This document shows positions 38,395-46,990 of a stretch of DNA of 64,000 bases, piece by piece. Each line of letters starts with the position of its first letter. Within the stretch, counting starts at the first letter, position 1. The DNA is taken from positions 77,228-141,227 of the forward strand of contig CAJUJK010000009.1 in NCBI GenBank assembly GCA_910586705.1, read 5' to 3'. The stretch is from an uncultured Lachnospiraceae bacterium (GTDB taxonomy: Bacteria > Bacillota > Clostridia > Lachnospirales > Lachnospiraceae). A model generated the notes under the pieces. That model did not search any database, was not told where the DNA came from, and saw only the letters and a program-made list of their open reading frames with translations. A program made the translations under genes and the position numbers.

Positions 38395-38475
38395 TATGTA
38401 GTGTATTTTGGGGCAGCGGAAAGCCTGTCTCTGGTTATATAAAAAGTGAGAAGAAAAAAGAGCGGGGAAAACGGG

Positions 38476-41400
38476 ATGGGAACGAGAAAAAACAGAGTTT
38501 ACAGATGGATAGCGGCTATGATGACGGCAGCTCTGTTGGTCGGACAGTGTCATGTGCCTGTGCAGGCAAACGAGGGTACTGCACCCACGGAGACGGGTAT
38601 TTCGGATGAGAATACGGATGGCACGCAGGAGGGCGGCGCCGATGTGACAGACAAAGACGCGCCGGAAGGCGATGAAAACGGCGGCGGAGAAGGTGGCTCT
38701 GGCAATGGCGGTACAGGTGAAGCCGGTGATGGCGCAGACAATAGCGGCACGGAAGAAGGCGGCACAGGGGAGGGCGGCAACGGCGAAACAGGTTCGGACA
38801 ACGGCGGCGCAGAGGATGACGAAGTGGACAACCCCGGTGCGGCTGGTGACGAGACAGGAGATGAGGGCGCGGAAGAAGCTGTTTCACAAAATGCGCTGTC
38901 TGAGGAAGCGGGGACGGCGCTGACGCAGGATGAGGGTATCGAAACGTATGCGGCTGATGGTACGATCTGGGATGATGGTTCTCATCTTTGGTACAGGGAG
39001 ACGGGAAATGGCGAAGTCGAAGTAAAAGGGGAAGACCCGGAGCGGGATAACAGGGTGGGAAACGTAGTAATCCCTGAATCATTCGTGAAGGATGGAGATA
39101 CCTGGCGTGTGACAGGAATAGGGGCAAACGCATTTGAGAAGAGCGACTCTCTGAAAACGGTTTCCATACCGGCAAGTGTGGAGCGTATAGGGGATAACGC
39201 ATTTAAAGGCTCCTACCTTTCCAGCGCCACGATAGCGGAAGGCGTGAAAGAAATAGGAAAGAGCGCGTTTGCGTACTGCGCTTTGGAGAGCATAACGATA
39301 CCGGGAAGCGTGAGAAGCATGGAGAAGGATGCATTTGCCTGCGACGAGGATTTAAAGAGTGTAACGATAAAGGAAGGTGTGACAGGAATAGGGGATAGTG
39401 CATTTCTTTATTGCAGAAGTCTGACCAGGGTAGAGATACCGGGAAGCCTGACGAGTATAGGTGATGGCGCGTTTAGTATGTGCAGCCGTCTGACCAGTGT
39501 GACAATACCGGCAGGCGTGACGGAAATAAAGGAAGGTGCGTTTGCATCGAGCGGTTTAACCAGCGTAGAGATACCGCAGGGTGTGACGTGTATAGAGACG
39601 GCTGTGTTTGAGGGCTGTAAAAAATTAACCCGCGTAACGATACCGGAAAGTGTAACGAATATAAAGAAGAACGCTTTTTTTCAATGTGAGAGCTTAACCG
39701 CCATAGAGATACCGCAAAATGTGACGCAGATAGGGGAAGCTGCATTTTATAAATGCACAAAATTAACTGGCGTAGAGATACCGCAAGGTGTGACACGTAT
39801 AGAAAATTATACATTTAAATCCTGTACAAGTTTAAACAATGTGGAGATACCGGAAAATGTAACAAGTATAGGTGAGGGTGCGTTTGAAGCCTGCAGCAGT
39901 CTGGCAAGTGTGACAATATCAGAAAAGGTATCGAAGATAGGCGTGGAGGCGTTTAAAGATTGTGGTCGATTGAAAGCGCTTTATATTGTTGTATCATCAG
40001 ATGTGAACATCCGGTTTCCGCAGGTCGGGAGAGACGCATTTGCTCCATTTCCCGACAATAATGAGGTGAATAAGAGATATATTCATTTTTTTGATACATT
40101 TGATACGAGTAAGAGCGAATTGAAGGGACAAGCCTATACTGACGCCTTCAAAGAGGCCGCGAAAAATGACGGCGATGCAGACAATGGCAGATGGTATGGC
40201 TGGTCCTACGAAGGAGTAACCATAGATACTTACACCGCGACCATCAACGTGAAGAAAGACGGAACCCCATGGCTTGGTCATGGCAGAACCTTTGCCCTGC
40301 TTGGCGGCGGGACCAGCGGTTTCCTCGAAGTCCCGGGGCAGGCGGGTGACAGCTCCTACCGCATCAGTCAGGTGCCCGATGGTACATACCGCATCTATGA
40401 TATCACAGGTGTTCCCGCGGATTCTCTTTATTCCAGGGCCAGGGACACGGGAGCGGAAGTGCGTGTGAGCGGCGCGGACACCGAAGTGGACGTGACGGTG
40501 AACGGGGCAGATGTGGAAAAGGACGTCCATTACTATACCGCCACCTTCTACGACGGGACGGAGGCTTACAAAGTCGGAACCCCGCAGGAGCCGCAGATTA
40601 TTTTAAGAGGAAAGAAGGCGCTAAAGCCGGAGAACCCGCAGAAGGCGGACTGGCAGTTTGCCGGATGGAAGACGACGGACGGCGGCAGCACGCCCTATAA
40701 CTTTGATATGCCCGTGACTGACATCACAAGCATTTTTGCAAGCTGGGTGGAAAAGACGGCGGAGCAGTTACAGATCAAGGCGACTGCCACGGAGGGAGGG
40801 ACGATTGACCCAACAGGTGACATAGCTGTCACAAAAGGCGGGGAGCAGTCCTTTACCATCACGCCGGAGGAAGGCTATAAAATCAAGGCTGTCAAGGTGG
40901 ACGGCAAGGACGTGACGGCAGGACTGAAGGACACGCTGATAAGGGCGCAGGCGGGAGCCAGATATTACACCTTTACGAATGTGACGGAGAACCACACCAT
41001 CCATGCCGCTTTTGAGAAGGACGGGAACACCCCGGGCGGCGGAGGTGGCGACAATCCCGACCCGGGCGGGGATAACCCCGGTGGCGGAGGCGGTGACAAT
41101 CCCGATCCGGGAGGAGATCATCCCGGCACCGAAAGTGGTGAAGACGGCGAAGCCCCCAGCCCGGTCACAGTAGATGTGACAACTGTGTCACAAACATCCG
41201 CTCCACAGACATCCGGCGGACAGGACAAAGGCGCGGACAATGGTGGTGCATCCGTCGAGGCACGGACAGCGGACGGGAAAGGAACGGCTGCAGACGGGCG
41301 CGAGCCTAAGACGGGGGACGCTGCGCAGGTGGAGATTTATGCAACTGTGGCAATGATCGCGGGGCTGACGTATCTGCTTCTCTACTTCATGGAAGAGGGA

Positions 41401-41589
41401 CGCGGTATGACCGAGCGGGAGAAGGAAGTGTTCGTGGCAGCGTTTATCCGCTGGGCGAAGAAGGGCGGTAGATTCAGGAGGTGCTGTGCGGTAGCGGCGA
41501 TCTTCTGCCTGCTTGTGTACTACCACAGCATCGGGAAACGCGCGGGCAGAGCCGGCTTTGACAGGAAGTGTCTGGGACAGGCGTTGTAA
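38476..41589 (+). CDS. BspA-like leucine-rich-repeat surface protein with PKTGD anchor
   Basis: A basic signal peptide (MGTRKNRVYRWIAAMMTAAL, cleavage after VQA) is followed by about 110 acidic, Gly/Glu/Asp-rich linker residues. Thirteen 23-residue LRR_5/BspA repeats of the type VTSIGxxAFxxCxxLTSVxIP come next (39,107-39,990). Then follow a beta domain ending in an InlB-type B repeat (YTATFYDGTEAY, FAGWKTTDGG), a Gly/Asp/Pro linker, and EPKTGDAAQ with a hydrophobic helix, a degenerate sortase signal. About 60 further residues, including a second hydrophobic stretch (CCAVAAIFCLLVYYHS), extend beyond a normal anchor. It is probably an adhesin. ATG 38476 is chosen over GTG 38446. Confidence 0.88.
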   Translation: MGTRKNRVYRWIAAMMTAALLVGQCHVPVQANEGTAPTETGISDENTDGTQEGGADVTDKDAPEGDENGGGEGGSGNGGTGEAGDGADNSGTEEGGTGEGGNGETGSDNGGAEDDEVDNPGAAGDETGDEGAEEAVSQNALSEEAGTALTQDEGIETYAADGTIWDDGSHLWYRETGNGEVEVKGEDPERDNRVGNVVIPESFVKDGDTWRVTGIGANAFEKSDSLKTVSIPASVERIGDNAFKGSYLSSATIAEGVKEIGKSAFAYCALESITIPGSVRSMEKDAFACDEDLKSVTIKEGVTGIGDSAFLYCRSLTRVEIPGSLTSIGDGAFSMCSRLTSVTIPAGVTEIKEGAFASSGLTSVEIPQGVTCIETAVFEGCKKLTRVTIPESVTNIKKNAFFQCESLTAIEIPQNVTQIGEAAFYKCTKLTGVEIPQGVTRIENYTFKSCTSLNNVEIPENVTSIGEGAFEACSSLASVTISEKVSKIGVEAFKDCGRLKALYIVVSSDVNIRFPQVGRDAFAPFPDNNEVNKRYIHFFDTFDTSKSELKGQAYTDAFKEAAKNDGDADNGRWYGWSYEGVTIDTYTATINVKKDGTPWLGHGRTFALLGGGTSGFLEVPGQAGDSSYRISQVPDGTYRIYDITGVPADSLYSRARDTGAEVRVSGADTEVDVTVNGADVEKDVHYYTATFYDGTEAYKVGTPQEPQIILRGKKALKPENPQKADWQFAGWKTTDGGSTPYNFDMPVTDITSIFASWVEKTAEQLQIKATATEGGTIDPTGDIAVTKGGEQSFTITPEEGYKIKAVKVDGKDVTAGLKDTLIRAQAGARYYTFTNVTENHTIHAAFEKDGNTPGGGGGDNPDPGGDNPGGGGGDNPDPGGDHPGTESGEDGEAPSPVTVDVTTVSQTSAPQTSGGQDKGADNGGASVEARTADGKGTAADGREPKTGDAAQVEIYATVAMIAGLTYLLLYFMEEGRGMTEREKEVFVAAFIRWAKKGGRFRRCCAVAAIFCLLVYYHSIGKRAGRAGFDRKCLGQAL
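39107..39990 (+). repeat. Thirteen tandem LRR_5 (BspA) repeats, 69-base period
   Basis: Repeats start at VTGIG, VERIG, VKEIG, VRSME, VTGIG, LTSIG, VTEIK, VTCIE, VTNIK, VTQIG, VTRIE, VTSIG and VSKIG. Most are 23 residues; a few lack one residue. DNA of neighbouring repeats is diverged, so this is an old array. Confidence 0.9.
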
Positions 41590-41604
41590 AGGAATAAAAA
41601 TAGA

Positions 41605-41633
41605 GGCTGCCTAAACAGCAGCCCCTGCATTAT
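41605..41633. terminator. Bidirectional terminator
   Basis: GGCTGC (41605-41610) pairs with GCAGCC (41618-41623) around a 7-base loop. T-rich sequence follows on both strands (TATTTTTAAT on plus, TCTATTTTTATT on minus). It ends the surface-protein gene and the convergent minus-strand genes, and overlaps the stop of the latter. Confidence 0.75.
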
Positions 41634-42354
41634 TTTTAATCAGATCCAGAAAGAACTCCGCCTCGGTCGCTGCCATATAAGGGATCACCCACAGCAGCGC
41701 CAGTCCCCACGACAACAGTCCGAGAAGCATGAGCGGAAGAAAACTTACATAGAGATAGAAGAGCCTGCCTTTGTGGTGCACCATGAGGCGGCGGCTTTTT
41801 TGTAGCAGCTCCCTCGCCGTGTACTGCGGAAAATCGTGGAGCAGGAAGTAAGTCTGGGCATAAAAAAGGCTCAGCATAACGGAAACCGCCCCCGACAGAA
41901 TCATGGAGAGCGCATAGGGCAGCATGAGGTTCATCACTTTATTCACATGATTCATATTTGCCAGCATCAGGTAGTTTATAATGATCTGCGGCAGGCTCGA
42001 CAGATAGGTAACCAGCGTGATCCATGCCTGTATGACAATCGCTTTGTCGGGGCAGAGCTGAAAACCGTAAAACAGGTCTCCCACAGAAACCGGGCGTCCA
42101 CAGATCAGCTTCAGATAGAGATAGGCGCTGCCCGAAGAAAACAACCCGGTCAGAATGGAAACCAGAAACATAATCGCATAGTAGATAATGGTGCCGGGTA
42201 TCGTGGAGAGGTCCACGAGCAGGCTCACGGCGAGAGTGACAGCACCCATAATCGCGACTACAATCATAAAAGCGCCGATGGTCGTGCCGTAATGTCCGAG
42301 CAGATGCTCTCTGGCGCTGGCTTTCAGTTCTGATGATGACTTAAATTGGTTCAT
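41611..42354 (-). CDS. DUF975-family integral membrane protein
   Basis: 247 residues. The N-terminal SSELKASAREHLLGHYG is typical of DUF975, a Firmicute family of unknown function. Five or six hydrophobic helices follow (about 25-50, 58-85, 105-130, 145-170, 205-230), with CGRPVSVGDLFYGF in a loop and ARELLQKSRRLMVHHKGRLFYL between the later helices. It is the last gene of a three-gene minus-strand run, 49 bases after the metalloprotease-like gene. Confidence 0.82.
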   Translation of the reverse strand: MNQFKSSSELKASAREHLLGHYGTTIGAFMIVVAIMGAVTLAVSLLVDLSTIPGTIIYYAIMFLVSILTGLFSSGSAYLYLKLICGRPVSVGDLFYGFQLCPDKAIVIQAWITLVTYLSSLPQIIINYLMLANMNHVNKVMNLMLPYALSMILSGAVSVMLSLFYAQTYFLLHDFPQYTARELLQKSRRLMVHHKGRLFYLYVSFLPLMLLGLLSWGLALLWVIPYMAATEAEFFLDLIKNNAGAAV

Positions 42355-42403
42355 GCCGATGTTATGTCAACCTTTCTTGGGCAAGTTCAATGATACCCGG
42401 AGT

Positions 42404-42874
42404 TTATACCGCCTCATCAAAGTTCATGCCGCGGTATTTGTTTACTGCGTCGGAGGATTTCATATCCTTCTGGTAAGGATTATCCTCGTTGCGGTATTTG
42501 ATCTGGGTGGCGGTGGTGCCGCCGGCTACATAGGTGCGTCCGCATTCCGGGCAGATGTCTGTCTTGATGGACACATTGCAGGAAACCACTTTGCCGTTTT
42601 TTTCGGAAGCTTTCTGATAGGCATTGCTCACATGCTCCTGCTCGTGACCTCTGACCCTCGCCGCCGCCGCTTTCGGATCAATGTGCGCAGCAGCCTTGAA
42701 GGAGACGTCGCCCTCGTCGGAACCGTCTTGATACTTGCGGTTTTTACAAGTCTCGCACTCCGCGGGGGAAGATTTCTTTCCCGGCTGTCTCTCGGTGGAT
42801 TCGCCGGGGTTGCGTATGATGACGCGGCCGTCCACAGGCGCGCCGGAAGATCCCATAATCGGAGAAATCGTCAT
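42404..42874 (-). CDS. SprA-like putative zinc metalloprotease (HExxH)
   Basis: 156 residues. HEQEH at 77-81 is a HExxH zinc-protease motif inside AAARVRGHEQEHVSNAY. Two cysteine pairs (CETC at 40-43, CPEC at 108-111) could hold a structural metal. KYQDGSDEGDVSFK and NVSIKTDICPECGRTYVAGG fit the small SprA-related / CJM1_0395-like metalloprotease family. There is no signal peptide or membrane segment, so it is probably cytoplasmic. Substrate unknown. Confidence 0.75.
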   Translation of the reverse strand: MTISPIMGSSGAPVDGRVIIRNPGESTERQPGKKSSPAECETCKNRKYQDGSDEGDVSFKAAAHIDPKAAAARVRGHEQEHVSNAYQKASEKNGKVVSCNVSIKTDICPECGRTYVAGGTTATQIKYRNEDNPYQKDMKSSDAVNKYRGMNFDEAV

Positions 42875-42924
42875 AACGTTACCCTGCCTTTCTTTTCATT
42901 CAAATCATAGTCTGAACCTGCCAT

Positions 42925-43443
42925 TTATTCCAGTTCGTCCAAATTCCACATATCGTAAATCTCTTCCATCATCTCATCGTAAGAGACGCCGTACTGCTCC
43001 TCGCACATTTTATTGACTTCCTCAGTCAGATCCGGGGAGAGTCTGGGAAGGGAAAATACCAGCCATACGGCAAAAACGCAGAATGCCACGTCCAATGCCA
43101 GCCCGGTAATGCAGCAGATCATGCCAGCCTTCGCCTTGCCAGCCATTTTTTTCGCGCCGCCTCTGGAGAGGATCGCCAGAATAATGCCGACGCCGCCCAG
43201 AAGAAACGGCATGGACAGCCGCAGCAACAAAAGGCTCGCCAAAGTGATAATGCCCAGAATCATGGAGGCGGTAGCCATGTTTTCGCCCTTCGGTCTGAGC
43301 TGGACAGGCTGCATGGGCGAACCGTAGGGATTGTATGGCTGATTGCCGTTGTACGGATTGTTGTTATTATACGGATTGTTGTTATTGTAAGGATTGTAAC
43401 CGCCGCCGGGACCGCCCTGCGGATTGTTTGGTCCATAGTCCAT
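42925..43443 (-). CDS. Small membrane protein with Asn/Tyr/Pro-rich N-terminus (DUF4190-like)
   Basis: 172 residues. The first 50 are low complexity, built of repeated NNNNPY units. After ENMATASMILGIITLASLLL come two or three hydrophobic helices with the small-residue pattern of DUF4190-type proteins (GGVGIILAILSRG, KAGMICCITGLALDVAF). An acidic C-terminal tail ends at EMMEEIYDMWNLDELE. It is the first gene of the minus-strand run, divergent from tex across a 221-base gap. Function unknown. Confidence 0.72.
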   Translation of the reverse strand: MDYGPNNPQGGPGGGYNPYNNNNPYNNNNPYNGNQPYNPYGSPMQPVQLRPKGENMATASMILGIITLASLLLLRLSMPFLLGGVGIILAILSRGGAKKMAGKAKAGMICCITGLALDVAFCVFAVWLVFSLPRLSPDLTEEVNKMCEEQYGVSYDEMMEEIYDMWNLDELE

Positions 43444-43664
43444 TGTGTATGCCTCGTTTTCGTGATCGGTATTTGTGACGGGGAATACATAACATTCCCT
43501 AAATCGCCGGATTTAGCCAGCAATTTTTTATAGTTTAGCATATTTTTCCGAAAAAAACCATAGCTTCCTGTGGCGGATTTCGGATTTATCTTGTATAATA
43601 AAAACGTTAGGCAAAAGAATGCATGTATACTTTATTGCAATGAAGTGATAAAGAAGAGGGTATT
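43444..43664. promoter_or_regulatory. Divergent intergenic region between the minus-strand run and tex
   Basis: This AT-rich gap must hold both promoters. TATAAT at 43594-43599 is a likely -10 for tex, with no clear -35. On the minus strand TAAACTATAAAA around 43,528-43,540 is a candidate -10. A GGGAAT/ATTCCC inverted repeat (43481-43486, 43494-43499) lies near the minus-strand start and could be an operator. Confidence 0.4.
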
Positions 43665-46019
43665 ATGGACATTATTTTACAACTGAAAGAGGAATTACAG
43701 GTAGAAAAGTGGCAGGTGGAGGCGGCGGTTTCCCTGATTGACGAGGGAAACACGATTCCCTTTATCGCCCGCTACCGGAAAGAGATGACGGGATCCTTAA
43801 ACGACGAAGTGTTGAGGGATCTCCATGAGCGCCTTACCTATCTGCGGAATCTGGAGGAGAAGAAGGCGCAGGTTCTTAGCAGTATCGAGGAGCAGGGTAA
43901 GCTGACCGACGAGCTTAAGGCGCGTATTGAGGCGGCGCAGACCATGGTGGTGGTGGAGGATCTTTACCGTCCTTACCGCCCGAAGAGAAAGACCCGCGCC
44001 AGTGTGGCGAAGGAGAAGGGCTTAGAGCCCCTTGCGGCGTTTATTCTCGCGCAGGAGACGACGGCGCCGATCGAGGAGGAAGCGGCGAAGTATATCCGCG
44101 AGGACGAGGATGAGGCGAAAGCCGTGAAGACGGCGGCGGAGGCTCTGCAGGGCGCGAAGGATATTATCGCGGAGCAGATTTCCGACGAGGCGGATTACCG
44201 CATCTATATCCGCGACATTACCATGAAGGAAGGAAAGCTCGTGACCGCCGCCAAGGATGAAAAGGCGGAGAGCGTTTACGAGATGTATTACCAGTATGAG
44301 GAACCCATCAGCAAGGTGGCGGGGCACCGGGTTCTCGCCATCAACAGGGGCGAGAATGAGAAGTTCCTGACGGTGAAAATCGAAGCGCCCGAGGAGAGGA
44401 TTCTTCAATTCCTGCGCACAAAAACCATAATAAATGACAATCATGTCACATCTCCGGTTCTGGAGGAAGTAATCGCTGACAGTTATGACAGGCTGATCGC
44501 TCCGGCAATAGAGAGGGAGATCAGAAATGACCTCACCGAGAAGGCGGAGGACGGCGCCATCTCCGTATTTGGAAAAAATCTGGAGCAGCTTTTGCTGCAG
44601 CCGCCGATTAAAGGTAAGGTTGTGCTTGGCTGGGATCCGGCTTTCCGCACGGGCTGTAAGCTGGCGGTGGTGGACGAGACGGGTAAGGTGCTCGACACGA
44701 AGGTGATCTATCCCACCGCGCCCCAGAATAAGGTGGAGCAGGCGAAAGCCGAGCTGAAAAAGCTGATTAAAAAATATAGCGTCTCCCTGATTTCCGTGGG
44801 AAACGGGACGGCGTCCAGAGAGTCCGAGCAGGTGATTGTGGAGCTGATCAAGGAACTGGATGTGCCGGTGCAGTATGTGATCGTGAACGAGGCGGGCGCG
44901 TCCGTCTATTCCGCCAGCAAACTGGCAACGGAGGAATTCCCTGAGTTTGACGTGGGGCAGAGAAGCGCGGCTTCCATCGCGAGAAGACTGCAGGATCCTC
45001 TGGCGGAACTGGTAAAGATCGATCCCAAATCCATCGGCGTGGGGCAGTACCAGCATGACATGAACCAGAAGAAGCTGAGCGAGGCCCTTGGTGGTGTCGT
45101 GGAGGACAGCGTGAACCGGGTCGGCGTGGATCTGAACACCGCCTCCGCCTCCCTTCTCGAGTATGTATCCGGCGTGACCAAGGTGATCGCCAGAAACATA
45201 GTGGACTACCGGGAGACCAACGGACGTTTCACTGACAGAAAACAGCTTCTCAAGGTGGCGAAGCTGGGACCGAAGGCGTTTGAACAGTGTGCGGGCTTTA
45301 TGCGGATCGCGGACGGCGACAATCCTCTGGACGCCACCAGCGTCCACCCGGAATCCTACGAGGCGGCGAAAAAGCTGATGGAGAAGCTGGGGCTCACCAT
45401 GGAGGATATCAAGGAGGCGCAGAAAAAGGCGGCGGTGAAGAAACCGGCTCCCGCGAAGGAGAAGAAGCCCCGCCCGAAAAAGCCTGTGATCCGAAACACC
45501 GACACGGCGATGGGCAAGGCGCTGGCGGCTGCGCTTGGCGGCATGGATATGGCGGCGGAGGGAAATGACACGGATGTCATAAGTTCCGGCTCCGGCAGTC
45601 AGGGGCAGACGGCTGTCAGCAATCTGGCAAAGCGGGTCAAGGATAAGAAAAAGCTGGCGGAGGAGCTTGGAATCGGTGAAATCACGCTGGTGGATATTCT
45701 GACAGAGCTGGAAAAACCGGCCCGCGATCCGAGAGACAACATGCCTGCGCCGATCCTTAGAAGCGACGTATTAGATATGAAGGACTTAAAGCCCGGCATG
45801 ATCTTAAAAGGGACGGTCAGAAATGTCATCGACTTCGGCGTATTCGTGGATATCGGCGTGCATCAGGACGGTCTGGTGCATATCTCGCAGATTACGGACC
45901 GCTATATCAGACACCCGCTGGAGGCGGTCAGCGTGGGGGATATCGTGGATGTGCAGGTGCTCACGGTGGACGTGCCGAAGAAAAGAATAGGGCTTACCAT
46001 GAGGATCAAAAGACAATAG
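43665..46019 (+). CDS. tex: Tex-family RNA-binding S1 protein
   Basis: 784 residues. The N-terminus IPFIARYRKEMTGSLNDEVL, then GWDPAFRTGCKLAVVDETGK (YqgF-like domain), SVGNGTASRESEQ, VGQYQHDMNQKKL, a helix-hairpin-helix LNTASASLLEYVSGV, and a C-terminal S1 domain from about residue 707 (GMILKGTVRNVIDFGVFVDI). Between the HhH and S1 parts lies an Ala/Lys/Pro-rich insert of about 70 residues (about 586-655) not usual in Tex. Tex acts in transcription and RNA turnover. AAGAGGG precedes ATG 43665 by 7 bases. Confidence 0.93.
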   Translation: MDIILQLKEELQVEKWQVEAAVSLIDEGNTIPFIARYRKEMTGSLNDEVLRDLHERLTYLRNLEEKKAQVLSSIEEQGKLTDELKARIEAAQTMVVVEDLYRPYRPKRKTRASVAKEKGLEPLAAFILAQETTAPIEEEAAKYIREDEDEAKAVKTAAEALQGAKDIIAEQISDEADYRIYIRDITMKEGKLVTAAKDEKAESVYEMYYQYEEPISKVAGHRVLAINRGENEKFLTVKIEAPEERILQFLRTKTIINDNHVTSPVLEEVIADSYDRLIAPAIEREIRNDLTEKAEDGAISVFGKNLEQLLLQPPIKGKVVLGWDPAFRTGCKLAVVDETGKVLDTKVIYPTAPQNKVEQAKAELKKLIKKYSVSLISVGNGTASRESEQVIVELIKELDVPVQYVIVNEAGASVYSASKLATEEFPEFDVGQRSAASIARRLQDPLAELVKIDPKSIGVGQYQHDMNQKKLSEALGGVVEDSVNRVGVDLNTASASLLEYVSGVTKVIARNIVDYRETNGRFTDRKQLLKVAKLGPKAFEQCAGFMRIADGDNPLDATSVHPESYEAAKKLMEKLGLTMEDIKEAQKKAAVKKPAPAKEKKPRPKKPVIRNTDTAMGKALAAALGGMDMAAEGNDTDVISSGSGSQGQTAVSNLAKRVKDKKKLAEELGIGEITLVDILTELEKPARDPRDNMPAPILRSDVLDMKDLKPGMILKGTVRNVIDFGVFVDIGVHQDGLVHISQITDRYIRHPLEAVSVGDIVDVQVLTVDVPKKRIGLTMRIKRQ

Positions 46020-46034
46020 AAAAGGAGTTTTGCC

Positions 46035-46952
46035 ATGTTTAAGTACATTGTGAAAAGAATTTTGCTGGCGATCGTGACGATCTGGGCGGTTGCCACACTC
46101 ACCTTCTTCCTGATGAATCTGGTGCCGGGCGGACCGTTTTTGTCGGAGAAGGCGATCAGCCCCCAGGCGCAGGCGGCGCTGGAGGCGAAGTACGGGCTGG
46201 ATAAACCCATGTCACAGCGCTATGTGAACTATATGACCGGGGCGCTCCACGGGGATTTCGGTGACAGCCTGAAACAGAGAGGCCGTACCGTCATGTCCAT
46301 CATTTCCATGAAATTTCCCGTGTCCGCGAGGGTCGGCGGCATATCCGTCCTCGTGGCGCTGATTCTGGGAATACCCCTTGGCAGTATCGCCGCTTTGAAG
46401 CGGGGAAAGCCGGCGGACAGTGTGATCAGCGTGATTGCGACATGCGGTATCGCGGTGCCCAGTTTCGTGATCTGTACGCTGCTCATGTATTTCTTCGGCG
46501 TGAAGCTGGGGCTTCTGCCCACGATGGGTCTGGAGAGCGCAAAGCACTATGTGATGCCGGTGATTGCCCTGTCCTTCTACCCCACAGCTTATATTATGCG
46601 GCTGATGCGCTCCTCCATGCTGGACGTGCTGGGACAGGACTATATGCGTACAGCCAAGGCAAAAGGACTGGCGGGAGGAAAGATACTCTTCAAGCACGCG
46701 CTTAGAAACGCGATTCTGCCGGTAGTAACCTATGTGGGTCCCATGCTTGCATACACCATCACGGGAAGCTTCGTGGTGGAGAAGATCTTTGTCATACCGG
46801 GACTGGGTGGAGAGTTTATCAAGGCGATCAACGGGCGCGATTACACGCTGATTATGGGTACGACGATCTTTCTGGCGACCCTTGTTATCGTGATGAACGT
46901 GGTTGTGGATATCATTTACAAACTGGTTGATCCGAGAATCAAACTCAAGTAA
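46035..46952 (+). CDS. oppB: Oligopeptide ABC transporter permease OppB
   Basis: 305 residues with the DppB/OppB pattern: TFFLMNLVPGGPFLSEKA, six hydrophobic helices, and the EAA-loop RTAKAKGLAGGKILFKHALRNAI. GLGGEFIKAINGRDY precedes the last helix. It is the first gene of oppBCDFA. AGGAG lies about 7 bases before ATG 46035, 15 bases after tex, so it may be read through from tex. Confidence 0.93.
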   Translation: MFKYIVKRILLAIVTIWAVATLTFFLMNLVPGGPFLSEKAISPQAQAALEAKYGLDKPMSQRYVNYMTGALHGDFGDSLKQRGRTVMSIISMKFPVSARVGGISVLVALILGIPLGSIAALKRGKPADSVISVIATCGIAVPSFVICTLLMYFFGVKLGLLPTMGLESAKHYVMPVIALSFYPTAYIMRLMRSSMLDVLGQDYMRTAKAKGLAGGKILFKHALRNAILPVVTYVGPMLAYTITGSFVVEKIFVIPGLGGEFIKAINGRDYTLIMGTTIFLATLVIVMNVVVDIIYKLVDPRIKLK

Positions 46953-46990
46953 CTGGTATAGTAGAAATTTTATAGAAAGGTACGCGAAAC

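Noticed and set aside
38620..38900. Possible mobile or phase-variable short repeats in the Gly/Glu-rich linker of the BspA-like gene
   Set aside because: The GGC-rich codons repeat only as low-complexity sequence without a constant unit, so I see no tandem array beyond the LRR region.
42735..43327. Plus-strand frames antisense to the minus-strand gene run
   Set aside because: Arg/Ser/Pro-rich translations with no ribosome site; the minus-strand frames have motifs (HExxH, membrane helices) and are the real genes.
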